Assembly: GCF_019091085.1 (NCBI RefSeq)
Contig: NZ_JAGXJY010000006.1
Coordinates: 124,001-188,000, forward strand
Direction of reading: 5' to 3'
From: Mesorhizobium sp. GbtcB19
GTDB lineage: Bacteria; Pseudomonadota; Alphaproteobacteria; Rhizobiales; Rhizobiaceae
Length of the DNA: 64,000 nt
The first letter of the stretch is position 1; every line of letters starts with the position of its first letter. The notes beneath the pieces were generated by a model that ran no database searches, had not been told where the DNA came from, and saw nothing but the letters and a program-made list of their open reading frames with translations. This document shows, one piece after another, positions 54,194 through 63,031 of this stretch. Both the position numbers and the translations under genes were made by a program.

Positions 54194-55431
54194 GCACACG
54201 CTTCACCATCGCCAGGCTAGGCTCGCAGGGCGACGGCATCGCCAATGCCGAGGGCGGGGAGGTCTTCATCCCGTTCACGCTGCCGGGCGAAACTGTCACC
54301 GCCGCGCGGCAGAAGGACCGCGCCACGCTGATGTCGGTGCTCGAACCCTCGCCGTTCAGGGTAGATCCGGCCTGCCGGCATTTCACCGAATGCGGCGGCT
54401 GCGCGCTGCAGCATTACGAGGCCGAGGCTTACCGGCAATGGAAGCGCGAGAAGGTCGTGCAGGCGCTGAAGACCAAGGGCATCGCTTGCGAGATCGCTGC
54501 GCTGGTGCCTTGCGCGCCGCACAGCCGGCGCCGCGTCACCTTCAGCGCCAGACGCACCGAGGCCGGCATGCTGCTCGGCTTCGTGCGCGCGCTGTCCTCC
54601 GAGATCATCCCGATCGAGGAATGCCCGATCTCGCTGCCGGTGATCGTCGCGGCGCTCGATAAATTGCGCGCCCTGGCCGGATTGGTCTGCGCCACGCCGA
54701 AAGCCTTCCACATGACGGTGACTGTCACCGCTTCCGGCCTCGACATCGCCGTGCAGGATGCCGGCAAGCTGGGCGACCACCAGCGCCGTATCGCGTCGAA
54801 TTTCGTCATGGCCGAGGGCCTGGCGCGGCTTTCCGTCGACGGCGAGATCGTCGTCGAGCCGAAGAAGCCGGTGGTGCAGTTCGGATCGGTCGCGGTCGCC
54901 GTGCCGCCCGGCGCCTTCCTGCAGGCGACGGAAGCCGCCGAGGAGACGATGGCGGGCCTTGTCGGCCAACATGTGGCGCGCGCGAAGAAGGTTGCGGATC
55001 TGTTTGCCGGCTGCGGCAGCTTCGCGCTCCGGCTGGCGGCGAAATCCGAGGTTCATGCCGTGGAGGGCGACGGTCCCGCGCTCGCCGCGCTCGACCGCGC
55101 CTTCCGCTTCGCCAGCGGCCTGAAGCGGGTGACCAGCGAACGCCGCGACCTGTTCCGCCGGCCGCTGACCTTCAAGGAGTTGAACGCCTTCGATGGCCTG
55201 GTCTTCGATCCGCCGCGCGCCGGCGCCGAGGATCAGTCGAAGCAGATCGCCCGCTCCGACGTGCCGCTGGTCGCCGCCGTCTCCTGCAACCCAGTGACGC
55301 TCGCGCGCGATTTGCGCATCCTTCTCGACGGCGGCTACACGCTGAAGCGCGTGACGCCGATCGACCAGTTCCTATGGTCGCCGCATGTCGAGGCCGTGGC
55401 GCTCTTGGAAAAGCCGAAGCGGCGGCGATAA
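54190..55431 (+). CDS. TrmA/RlmD-type RNA m5U methyltransferase
   Basis: A 413-aa class I SAM methyltransferase of the RumA/RlmD group. The iron-sulfur cluster motif is in ACRHFTECGGCALQHY near residue 60, with a further Cys at about 100. The SAM site is VADLFAGCGSFALRLA, and the catalytic region is FDPPRAGAEDQ then VAAVSCNPVTLARDL, the Cys nucleophile being in SCNP. The N-terminal TRAM-like part is short. The target is probably uridine in 23S rRNA. The start is ATG 54190; the earlier frame is antisense-like shadow. Confidence 0.9.
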   Translation: MSTRFTIARLGSQGDGIANAEGGEVFIPFTLPGETVTAARQKDRATLMSVLEPSPFRVDPACRHFTECGGCALQHYEAEAYRQWKREKVVQALKTKGIACEIAALVPCAPHSRRRVTFSARRTEAGMLLGFVRALSSEIIPIEECPISLPVIVAALDKLRALAGLVCATPKAFHMTVTVTASGLDIAVQDAGKLGDHQRRIASNFVMAEGLARLSVDGEIVVEPKKPVVQFGSVAVAVPPGAFLQATEAAEETMAGLVGQHVARAKKVADLFAGCGSFALRLAAKSEVHAVEGDGPALAALDRAFRFASGLKRVTSERRDLFRRPLTFKELNAFDGLVFDPPRAGAEDQSKQIARSDVPLVAAVSCNPVTLARDLRILLDGGYTLKRVTPIDQFLWSPHVEAVALLEKPKRRR

Positions 55432-55586
55432 TCCACAACCAGCGGTTCGCAAGAAATTTGTGAAACCTCTGTTCTTTCGACGAAATTGCGCCCCAAAGAC
55501 GCCTTTTTGCGAGCCATAAATTTATGTCGTCTGGGAAACGTTCCGGTCCCTGGAGCGTTACCGTTGCGAATGGATGGCGGATTGCA

Positions 55587-58229
55587 ATGCGCACGCTTCA
55601 GAAATTCCTTGGCCTCGTCGTCGTTCTCATATTCATGGCCGGTTCCGCCGCCGGGGCGCTGGCGCAAGGTGAAAAGCGGCTGGCCTTCGTCATCGGCAAT
55701 GGCGCCTATCAATCCGGCGAACTCGCGACGGCCGCCAATGACGCGGGCCTGATCGGGCAGACCCTGCAGGCAGCCGGCTTCGATGTGGTCGGCGCGCGCG
55801 ATGTGGACCAGGAATCGCTGCGCGGCGCCTTCCGCGATTTTCTCGCCAAGGTTTCGGCCGCCGGTCCCGACGCGGTCGTTTTCGTCTACCTCGCCGGTCA
55901 TGGCGCGCAGTTCGAAGGTGAAAACTACTTCCTGCCGGTTGACGCCAACATCGCCAATCCCGCCGATGTGCCGCTCCAGGCCATTCGGGTTTCCGACCTC
56001 ACCCGACCGCTTGCCGCCCTGCCGACGAAGGTCAACGTCATCGTGCTTGACGCGGCGCGGCCGAATGAGTTCCCGCAGACGAAAGAGCCGCTGGCCGGCG
56101 GTCTCGCGCTGGTCGACCCCGACCCGAATATGCTGATTGCCTTCAATTCCGCGCCGGGAACCGCGGCACCCGAGGGCAAGGGACCGTATGGCGCCTATGC
56201 GCAGGCGCTCGCCGAGATGATGCGCGAGGGCGGCCTGCCGCTCGAAGACGTGTTCGACCGTACGCGCCTGCGCGTCAACGAGGTGACGCAAGGGGCTGAA
56301 GTGCCTTGGGACGCCTCGAAGATCAGTGCGCCTTTCGTGTTCTTCGACCGGGCGTCGGATGCGCCCGCGCCCAAGGTTTCCGAGGCCGAAGACCAAGCCA
56401 ACCGGACCAGGGAAATCCGCGATTTCGATGCCCGCGATGCCTATGTGGCGGCCCTCGACCGCGACACGATGCGCGGCTACCAGGATTTCCTCGCCGCCTA
56501 TCCGCACGATCCGATGGCCAAGCGGGTGCGCGCCATCATCGCCGCGCGGCGCGAGGCGATCACCTGGCGCCAGACCTGGATGCGCGACACGCCGGAGGCT
56601 TACTGGTCCTATTTGGACCGCTATCCGCATGGCCCGCATGCCTGGGACGCGCGCCGCCGGTTGGAGCATTTCGACGCCGAGCTCGAGCCGCCGTCGAGTT
56701 TCACCGTCATCGTCTATGACGTGCCGCCGCCGCCGCCGGAGGAAATCATCTATGTCGACCGTCCGGTGCTCTATTTCGACGATCCGGACTACGACTTCGA
56801 TCCGCCGCCGCCGGTCGCGGTGATCTTCCTGCCGCCGCCGCCGCCGGATTTCATCGTGCTGCCGCCGCCACGGCCGCCGGTCGACGTTTTCGTTCTGCCG
56901 GTGCCGGTCTTCGTGCCGGTGCCCGTGTGGGTCAACCCGCCGCGCAACATCGTGCCGCCGCCGGACAACATCATCTTCAACAACATCCACAACACGACCG
57001 TCATCAACAACACCACGATCCGCAACGAGACCGCTAGTCAGGCCGGACAGCCAAACGGCAATACCGAGGGCGGCCTCACCACAGGCCAGAAAATCACCGG
57101 AGCTGCCATCGGTGCCGGCGCAGCGCTGGCGGCCAAGGTCGCGCTGCCGCCGCTCTTGAAGAAGAGGGCGGCCATATCCGGTCAGTCCCAGTTCGATCAG
57201 AATCAGGGCGGCCAGATTAAGAGCGGCTTGCCGCTGAAACCCGGCCAGGGTGTAACGCAGGGCCAGCAGCCTGGTGCTGCGGTTCCGCTGTCGAAGAACC
57301 TGTCCGCCCGTAAGCTCGGAACCGACCACGCCTTGCCGGGAGCCGATGGCAACACGCTGCCGCTCGTCAACGGCAAGCCGGTGCTCAACGGCCAGAATCT
57401 GCCGAACGACAGGTCCAGGAAGCTGCTTGGCAAGAAAGGCATTGTGGAGGGCAACCAGGAGGCGACCGGAAATGCCGGTGCCGCCATTTCCGGCAACGGC
57501 CAGCAGAATGGGGCTGGCAACGATCAGGGCAAGAAAGGCAAGGTCCGCAAGCTGCCAACCGTCAATGGCGCGCCGGTCGAGAATGGGCAGAGCGCCCAGG
57601 AGAGGTTCGGGAAAAACAACCCGAATGCGTTGTCCGACCAGGGCAACGGCAAACCGAAGAAGCTGACGCGCAAGGATTTGTCGGTCGGCCAGTCCATCGT
57701 CGAACCGGGCGATCAGAGCTCGGCCAACAGAAATGACAAAGGCAAGAAATTCCGCAAGCTGCCGACCGTCAACGGTGAGCCGGCCGACAATCGGCCGATC
57801 GTGCAGAAGCACATGAGGAAGAACAATCCGGACGTGTTCTCCGACCAGTCCCAGGGCTCGATCGACGGGAACGTCAAGAAGCTCCGCAGACTGCCTACCG
57901 TCAATGGTGAGCCGGCCGACAATGGGCCGAGTATGCAGAAGCGGTTCAGGAGGAACAATCCGGACGTGTTCTCCAACGAGAATCAGGGCTCGGCCGGCGG
58001 GAACGACGTGGGCAGGAAGTTCCGCCGGCCGCAGAACGAGGAAGGTTCCGCCGGCGCGGAGGTGAACGTCCAGCGGAACTTCAAGCCGCAGAAACAGGAG
58101 TTCCGCGCGCAGCCCAAGGTTCAAGTCCAGCCGCAGGAGCGGCGTCTGTCGCAGGAGCCCAAGCAGCAGCAGCAAGGAAACAAGAAGCCTGTCTGCGGGC
58201 AGCCGGGTGAGCCGCCCTGCAAGCAGTAG
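55587..58229 (+). CDS. Caspase-fold exported protein with inactive catalytic site and repeat tail
   Basis: An 880-aa protein of the bacterial metacaspase-like COG4249 group. A signal peptide (MRTLQKFLGLVVVLIFMAGS) precedes the caspase domain (about residues 30-260: KRLAFVIGNGAYQ, ANDAGLIGQTLQAAGFDV, catalytic His105 in YLAGHGAQ). The usual DACR motif is DAAR: the nucleophile position, residue 157, is Ala (GCG). After it come helical repeats (YLDRYPHGPHAWDARRRL), a Pro-rich region (about 375-455), an Asn-rich stretch (IIFNNIHNTTVINNTTI), a hydrophobic segment (GAAIGAGAALAAKVALPP), and a tail of imperfect repeats with LPTVNGEPADN and RKNNPDVFS. ATG 55587 gives the signal peptide directly; an earlier ATG at 55524 is less likely. 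It is probably a periplasmic scaffold rather than a peptidase. Confidence 0.85.
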   Translation: MRTLQKFLGLVVVLIFMAGSAAGALAQGEKRLAFVIGNGAYQSGELATAANDAGLIGQTLQAAGFDVVGARDVDQESLRGAFRDFLAKVSAAGPDAVVFVYLAGHGAQFEGENYFLPVDANIANPADVPLQAIRVSDLTRPLAALPTKVNVIVLDAARPNEFPQTKEPLAGGLALVDPDPNMLIAFNSAPGTAAPEGKGPYGAYAQALAEMMREGGLPLEDVFDRTRLRVNEVTQGAEVPWDASKISAPFVFFDRASDAPAPKVSEAEDQANRTREIRDFDARDAYVAALDRDTMRGYQDFLAAYPHDPMAKRVRAIIAARREAITWRQTWMRDTPEAYWSYLDRYPHGPHAWDARRRLEHFDAELEPPSSFTVIVYDVPPPPPEEIIYVDRPVLYFDDPDYDFDPPPPVAVIFLPPPPPDFIVLPPPRPPVDVFVLPVPVFVPVPVWVNPPRNIVPPPDNIIFNNIHNTTVINNTTIRNETASQAGQPNGNTEGGLTTGQKITGAAIGAGAALAAKVALPPLLKKRAAISGQSQFDQNQGGQIKSGLPLKPGQGVTQGQQPGAAVPLSKNLSARKLGTDHALPGADGNTLPLVNGKPVLNGQNLPNDRSRKLLGKKGIVEGNQEATGNAGAAISGNGQQNGAGNDQGKKGKVRKLPTVNGAPVENGQSAQERFGKNNPNALSDQGNGKPKKLTRKDLSVGQSIVEPGDQSSANRNDKGKKFRKLPTVNGEPADNRPIVQKHMRKNNPDVFSDQSQGSIDGNVKKLRRLPTVNGEPADNGPSMQKRFRRNNPDVFSNENQGSAGGNDVGRKFRRPQNEEGSAGAEVNVQRNFKPQKQEFRAQPKVQVQPQERRLSQEPKQQQQGNKKPVCGQPGEPPCKQ

Positions 58230-58340
58230 GCCGGCGCGGCTGGGCGGAGCCTCCGTTGCATGGGCCGGAGTCCGGTCCGTGGTTTTGAAAGGCGGGGATT
58301 GCCAGTTGGCGGTGCGTCAGCCGGTCAATGGCGGACCGCT

Positions 58341-58472
58341 TAGAGCAATTCCAGGAAAAGTGCCTAGCGGCTAGAGCAATTCCAGGAAAAGTGTGAGCGG
58401 TTTTCCGTCCGGAATTGCGTAAAAACAAAGAGTTAGAGCGGTTCGGCGTTTCCGTGACACGATGAACCGCTT
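58341..58472. repeat. Family A repeats: truncated copy, full copy and adjoining dyad
   Basis: A truncated copy (58341-58371) breaks off after AGCGG, followed at once by a full copy (58372-58432) and a dyad AGCGGTTC...GAACCGCT (58436-58471). They occupy the gap 58230-58523, which contains no gene. Confidence 0.85.
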
Positions 58473-58523
58473 GGCGCGTTGGCCTCCCTTTGGGAGGCTG
58501 CGCATATCTGGCAGGTATTCGGT

Positions 58524-59201
58524 CTACGAACTCGGAGTCAGCCGTTTCGCCGTGCCGCCACGCTGGTTGATCGAAACCCAGGTGTTCGGGTTCTGCTGCG
58601 ACTGGCGCTTCAGGAAGTAATAGCCGGTGGCGTTCCACGGCCTGACCTCGTCGGCCAGGTTGTCGAGCACAAGATCGCCCTTGTCGGTCTTCACCGTCAG
58701 GATCGTGTGGCCCTCATTGTTGAGATCGCGCACGACCGTCATCAACAGCGCCTGCCGGGGGAAGCCCGCTTGCAGAAGGAGCTTGCGCTTATAGAGCGCG
58801 TAGATCTTGCAGTCGCCCTTGCCGTCCGTCGGATAGTCCCAATGGTCCATCATCGTGCCCCAGTGGTCGTAGTTGCTGACGGGTTTGATGGAGCGGTTAG
58901 CCTTCTGGTTGACCCGCTGGAGGGTGCGCATGTTCTGCGCGGTCAGCTTGACGCTCGCGGCCGGCAGAGCGGGCACCTTGCACTCCTTGGGCCGGCGATG
59001 ACAGAAATCGAGCCAGCCATATGGAACGCTGGTGCTTGCGCCAACCGTGGCCGAACTCGCACCGGCGGCAGGTGGCGCCGACATTCGCTTGAACAGCGTC
59101 GACTGTGCCGCCGCCGGGCTGACACTGAGCGATGAAACGCCAACCAACGAAACAAGGCCAAACAGGAAGGAAGAAGTCAGGACGTAAGGGGATTGCTTCA
59201 C
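58524..59201 (-). CDS. Transglutaminase-like cysteine peptidase (BTLCP family)
   Basis: A 225-aa exported protein. The signal peptide is KQSPYVLTSSFLFGLVSLVG with cleavage near AAAQS. The catalytic triad can be read as Cys in GKGDCKIYAL, His in NEGHTILTV, and Asp in LVLDNLADEV, the order found in peptidase family C93. A partner Cys pair lies in FCHRRPKECKV. Relatives such as LapG cleave surface adhesins under c-di-GMP control, but no LapD-like partner is visible here. Start GTG 59201 is preferred over GTG 59210, by ribosome-site spacing. Confidence 0.88.
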   Translation of the reverse strand: MKQSPYVLTSSFLFGLVSLVGVSSLSVSPAAAQSTLFKRMSAPPAAGASSATVGASTSVPYGWLDFCHRRPKECKVPALPAASVKLTAQNMRTLQRVNQKANRSIKPVSNYDHWGTMMDHWDYPTDGKGDCKIYALYKRKLLLQAGFPRQALLMTVVRDLNNEGHTILTVKTDKGDLVLDNLADEVRPWNATGYYFLKRQSQQNPNTWVSINQRGGTAKRLTPSS

Positions 59202-59389
59202 TGCCAACACACCACCGCAACGAGGAGACTGGCGACAGCCTAATGCGCGAACGCCAGCCCCGCCAATTAAACTATTAATAATGTCCTAACACGATTGTGT
59301 TCACTTCAAGGTGCGGTCGGCGTTCAAGCCGAAATGCGAACATCGGCCAGGCCGAACACTCCGGCGTGGTGAATTCCCGATCGCCAAGC

Positions 59390-59779
59390 CTATACTTCCC
59401 GCACACCTTCAGACCCAGCCGCTTTTGCAGCTTTTACGAAATTGCGGTCAAAGGTTGCAAAGCCGGTGCAATGGGCTGATTTGCTCAGATGCAGCGCATC
59501 CGCGAAATCAACCCCCGCCTCGACCAGACCCAGCGCGGAAGAGACAACAGGAGCGTCTTCGATCTCGACCGTGGGAAGCCCGCCAAACTTCCGTAATGCT
59601 CTGACGATATCGGCCTGGTCGTAACCATAAGCGCTGCGTAGCACCCACTCGGCTTCCAGAACCACCGTGACGGCGGCAAAGACCGGTTGACCGTCGATCA
59701 ACCGCCTGGCGCGCGCGGACTGCTCGGGATGATCGTTCGTCAGGTAGCGAACGACAACGTTCGTATCAATCGCGAGCAT
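59390..59779 (-). CDS. vapC: PIN-domain ribonuclease toxin
   Basis: A 129-aa VapC toxin. The PIN acidic residues are Asp in AIDTNVVVRYL, Glu in LEAEWVLRSAYG, and Asp in DFADALHLSKS and ATFDRNFVKAA, forming the Mg-dependent RNase site. It is the second gene of a toxin-antitoxin pair: its ATG overlaps the end of the antitoxin gene by 14 bases. The longer frame to 59887 lies inside the antitoxin gene. The 179-base gap after it (59211-59389) is empty. Confidence 0.93.
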   Translation of the reverse strand: MLAIDTNVVVRYLTNDHPEQSARARRLIDGQPVFAAVTVVLEAEWVLRSAYGYDQADIVRALRKFGGLPTVEIEDAPVVSSALGLVEAGVDFADALHLSKSAHCTGFATFDRNFVKAAKAAGSEGVREV

Positions 59780-60041
59780 GGCGTCGCCGTGCTTCGGCGA
59801 GCACGCCCGCGTCCATTTCTTCCAGTGTCTTCGGCGCGCCGCGGGATGGCAGGGAGCCAAAGACATCGTTCGGCTGCGTCGCAGCAAATGCAGGCGCTAG
59901 CCTCAAAAGCACCCCTTCCGGCGTTTCCTCAACCTCAAGCCTCGTTCCCGCGCCCCACTCTCTCCGTTTCCGGATGGCGCTGGGCAAAATCACCTGCCCC
60001 TTGGTCGAGACGGTGGTAGTGAGCTTTTCAGACGCAGACAT
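59766..60041 (-). CDS. vapB: AbrB/SpoVT-fold antitoxin
   Basis: A 91-aa antitoxin with an N-terminal swapped-hairpin DNA-binding domain (TTTVSTKGQVILPSAIRKRR, AGTRLEVEETPEGVLLR) and a C-terminal toxin-binding tail (APKTLEEMDAGVLAEARRRH). It precedes and overlaps vapC. A GTAAG-N6-GTAAG direct repeat lies 15-30 bases upstream of its ATG and may be the autoregulatory site. Confidence 0.93.
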   Translation of the reverse strand: MSASEKLTTTVSTKGQVILPSAIRKRREWGAGTRLEVEETPEGVLLRLAPAFAATQPNDVFGSLPSRGAPKTLEEMDAGVLAEARRRHARD

Positions 60042-60056
60042 GGCACCCTACCTGTG

Positions 60057-60072
60057 TAAGACAAAGGTAAGA
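60057..60072 (-). promoter_or_regulatory. Candidate VapB operator (direct repeat)
   Basis: GTAAG-ACAAAG-GTAAG on the plus strand (CTTAC-N6-CTTAC on the minus strand), immediately upstream of vapB in a 74-base gap. Direct-repeat operators are common for AbrB-type antitoxins. Confidence 0.45.
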
Positions 60073-60115
60073 TAGATGACGTCAGGGTCGAATTCAAGTC
60101 ATATTGCCTCAGGCC

Positions 60116-61528
60116 TCAAACCCTGGTGCCGCCCACCGTCATCTGGTTCATCCGCAGATGCGGCTGGCCGACGCCCACCGGCACGCCCTGTCCGGCCTTG
60201 CCGCACATGCCGATGCCGTTGTCGAGCTTCATGTCGTTACCGATCATGCTGACGCGGTGCATGGCGTCCGGACCGTTGCCGATCAGCATCGCGCCCTTGA
60301 TCGGCTGCGTCACCTTGCCGTTTTCGATCATGTAGGCCTCGGTGCAGCCGAACACGAACTTGCCGGACGTTATGTCGACCTGGCCGCCGCCGAAGGACAC
60401 GGCGTAGATGCCGTTCTTGACCGAGGCGATGATCTCGTCCGGCTCCATGTCGCCCGCGGTCATGTAGGTGTTGGTCATGCGCGGCATCGGCTGGTGTGCA
60501 TAGCCTTCGCGCCGGCCGTTGCCAGTCGCCTTCATGCCCATCAGCCGGGCGTTCTGGCGGTCCTGCATATAGCCGACCAGCTTGCCGTCCTCGATCAGCA
60601 CGTTGCGCGCCGAAGGCGTGCCTTCATCGTCGACGGTGAGCGAGCCGCGCCGCTCGGGGATCGTGCCGTCATCGACCACGGTGACGCCCTTCGCCGCAAC
60701 TTGGCTACCCATCAGGCCGGCGAAGGCCGAGGTCTTCTTGCGGTTGAAATCGCCCTCCAGCCCATGCCCGACCGCTTCGTGCAGCATCACGCCCGGCCAG
60801 CCGCTGGAGAGCACGATGTCGAACGTTCCGGCTGGCGCGGGAACCGCCTCGAGATTGACCAGCGCCTGCCGCAGCGCCTCGCTTGCGGCATGTTTCCAGC
60901 TTTCCTCGCTGACGAACTCGCCAAAGCTCTTGCGGCCGCCCATGCCATAGGAGCCGCTCTCCTGCCGGTCGCCGCTGCCGACCACGACCGACACGTTGAT
61001 GCGGACCAGCGGGCGGATGTCGCGCACGATCTGGCCGTCGCCGCGCACGATCTCGACATGCTGCCACGAGGCGGCGAGCGAGGCCGTCACCTGGCGCACG
61101 CGCGGATCCTTCGCCCGCAGCCAGCCGTCGATCTCCTGCAAGAGCTTGGCCTTGGCCTCGAAGGACGGCGAGGGGATCGGGTTCTCGTCGCCATAGAGGT
61201 GGCGGTTGGTGCGCGCCGGCGCGCCGGCGAGCTGGCCGGAATAGCCGCCCTTGACCGCCGAAACCGCATCGGCGGCGCGCAGCAGCGAGGCTTCGGAAAG
61301 ATCGCTCGAATGCGCATAGCCGCTGGCTTCGCCGGCCACGGCGCGCAGGCCAAAACCCTGATCTGTGTTGAAATTGGCCGTCTTCAGCCGGCCATTGTCG
61401 AACATCAGCGCCTCGCTCTCGCTGTATTCGAGGAACAGCTCGCCGTCGTCGGCGCCCTTGATGGTCTCGGCGACGATCTCTTTGACGCGATCGTCGGAAA
61501 TGTCGAATTGGCCGATCAGGCTGTTCAT
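60116..61528 (-). CDS. tldD: Metalloprotease TldD
   Basis: A 470-aa zinc peptidase subunit that works with TldE (PmbA). The HExxxH motif reads LHEAVGHGLEGD at about residue 245, and C-terminal blocks include YMQDRQNARLMG, PRMTNTYMTAGD, FGGGQVDITSGKFVFG and GICGKAGQGVPVGVGQP-like GMCGKAGQGVPVG. TldD/E degrades unfolded peptides such as CcdA and processes some peptides in other species. I chose ATG 61528 because of GGA seven bases before it; ATG 61543 is possible. No pmbA gene is in the window. Confidence 0.95.
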   Translation of the reverse strand: MNSLIGQFDISDDRVKEIVAETIKGADDGELFLEYSESEALMFDNGRLKTANFNTDQGFGLRAVAGEASGYAHSSDLSEASLLRAADAVSAVKGGYSGQLAGAPARTNRHLYGDENPIPSPSFEAKAKLLQEIDGWLRAKDPRVRQVTASLAASWQHVEIVRGDGQIVRDIRPLVRINVSVVVGSGDRQESGSYGMGGRKSFGEFVSEESWKHAASEALRQALVNLEAVPAPAGTFDIVLSSGWPGVMLHEAVGHGLEGDFNRKKTSAFAGLMGSQVAAKGVTVVDDGTIPERRGSLTVDDEGTPSARNVLIEDGKLVGYMQDRQNARLMGMKATGNGRREGYAHQPMPRMTNTYMTAGDMEPDEIIASVKNGIYAVSFGGGQVDITSGKFVFGCTEAYMIENGKVTQPIKGAMLIGNGPDAMHRVSMIGNDMKLDNGIGMCGKAGQGVPVGVGQPHLRMNQMTVGGTRV

Positions 61529-61623
61529 GGCAGGTCCATTCATGGAAACAAATCGTTGCACCGGATGTAGGCGCGAAGCAGCCGCCAGACAATCGCCAAC
61601 AGGGTCATGCCGGCGATTGCGGC

Positions 61624-62091
61624 TCACTTCTCGTTGACGAAGTCCTTGATGTTGCCGGCCATCGAGTCCCAGTTGGCGAACTGCTGCTCGAGATTGGCCC
61701 TGGTGATGCCGCCGGCGAAGGAGACATCCATCTTGAAGTTCGAGCCGTCGCCGGAATAGGCCTTCACCCAGCGGTACTTCTCGTTCCAGGCATTGGCCTG
61801 GTCGGCGGTGAGCGGGTCGGTGTAACCGGTCGAGAACTGCAAGGACTTGCAGTTCTCATGGTTCTCGCAGCCATAGAAATAGATGACGTATTTGACGCCC
61901 TCGACCCGTCCGGAAATCATCGGATCGCCATTGTCGTCTTTCTCCATCCTGGCCGAACCGAAACCCTTGGCGATGTCGAGGACCGTCGCGGGGTCGGGCG
62001 CCTGGAGGATTTCGGCATCCTCGGCCCGTGCCGCCGAAACCGCGCCGGCCAACGCCAGACCTGTGATGGAAATGGATCGCGTCGCGCGCAT
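61624..62091 (-). CDS. YbjN-domain exported protein
   Basis: A 155-aa protein with a signal peptide (MRATRSISITGLALAGAVSAARA) and a YbjN-like domain (ATVLDIAKGFGSARMEKDD, VKYVIYFYGCENHENCKSL, ANAWNEKYRWVKAYSG). The two Cys in YGCENHENC may form a disulfide. The ATG follows GGAGGCTCAA. Many rhizobial genomes carry this in the periplasm; the role is unknown. Confidence 0.85.
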   Translation of the reverse strand: MRATRSISITGLALAGAVSAARAEDAEILQAPDPATVLDIAKGFGSARMEKDDNGDPMISGRVEGVKYVIYFYGCENHENCKSLQFSTGYTDPLTADQANAWNEKYRWVKAYSGDGSNFKMDVSFAGGITRANLEQQFANWDSMAGNIKDFVNEK

Positions 62092-62163
62092 TTGAGCCTC
62101 CTGGCAGCCAAACGCGCATTCGCCACCGACCTCAGCGTCGGGAGCGGCGCATGGGCAAGAAGA

Positions 62164-62703
62164 TCAAGGTAGGGCGGCGAAGCCTTCCGCAAAGCCCTTG
62201 AGATCGACAGGGATGCCGATGCCTTCTTCCGGCGTCTGGAAGACGATGAAGGTGGCCGACGTGCCGCTCTTCAGCGTGTCGAGCAGCGGCTTTTCGAGGA
62301 TCACCTCGGCATAGCAGCCGTCCTGGAAGCAGCGTACGAAATAGGCGCGGCCGATATCCTTGCCGTCGACATTGAGGCCAAGGCCGTTGGGCAGGAGCAC
62401 GCCGAGCGGCGCCAGCACGCGCAGGATCTCGGCCTTGTTGTCGGCGGTGCGCAGCACCACGACCGAAAGGCCCATTTCAGGGCGATCCTCGGCGACGACG
62501 TTCTGCATCATCACGCATTGCTCGGAGGTCGCGCCCGCCGGCGTGTCGCAGATGATCGACCACGCGCCATGCGTCGACTTGACTGTGCCGCTGGGCGGCG
62601 TGGCATTGTTCGGCGAGGCGGCGGCGCCAACGGCTACGCCGACACCGAGCAAGGCGACGGCAAGGACGACCTTCGCCAGGGTTCTCGAAAGCCAGGAAGT
62701 CAT
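62164..62703 (-). CDS. Invasion-associated locus B (IalB) family protein
   Basis: A 179-aa exported protein. The signal peptide is TSWLSRTLAKVVLAVALLGVGVAVGAAA, and the IalB domain shows HGAWSIICDTPAG, EQCVMMQNVVAE, VLLPNGLGLNVDG, YFVRCFQDGCYAEV and LKGFAEGF. The four Cys are at positions usual for the family. Start ATG 62703 has GGAGCC upstream; an earlier ATG at 62724 is less likely. Bartonella IalB acts in erythrocyte invasion; in non-pathogenic rhizobia the function is unknown. The divergent coxB starts 328 bases away, and that gap (62704-63031) contains no gene. Confidence 0.88.
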   Translation of the reverse strand: MTSWLSRTLAKVVLAVALLGVGVAVGAAASPNNATPPSGTVKSTHGAWSIICDTPAGATSEQCVMMQNVVAEDRPEMGLSVVVLRTADNKAEILRVLAPLGVLLPNGLGLNVDGKDIGRAYFVRCFQDGCYAEVILEKPLLDTLKSGTSATFIVFQTPEEGIGIPVDLKGFAEGFAALP

Positions 62704-63031
62704 GACGGCTCCATTGCGAATCACGGCACTTTAAGCCGCGCCGGGGCCAAGTAAAGGACGAGACCGTCGCCGGCCCGCCCCGATACCGGCAATTGCGTGC
62801 TTTTCCAAAGCAAATTCGCCCGAATTGCGACCATTGCGCAGATCACGTGGCGGGTGCCGAACATGGCCTTCGGCTTGCGCGCAAAAATGCCGCACGGTTT
62901 CCTCCGCTCCTTTCTTGCGGAGGGAAATAGAGTATGGTTTGAACCACCCAAGGGACAGACCGGGATTCCCAATTCCGGCATCGTCCGTTATTGGTGCGAC
63001 CAGATCGCGGGAAGTGGGAGACGAGAGGGCG

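Noticed and set aside
55335..58175. 946-codon open frame on the minus strand opposite the caspase-fold gene
   Set aside because: It is the complement of a GC-rich, repeat-containing gene with signal peptide and family motifs; the minus product has no recognisable domain and is His/Arg/Asp-rich as expected of antisense.
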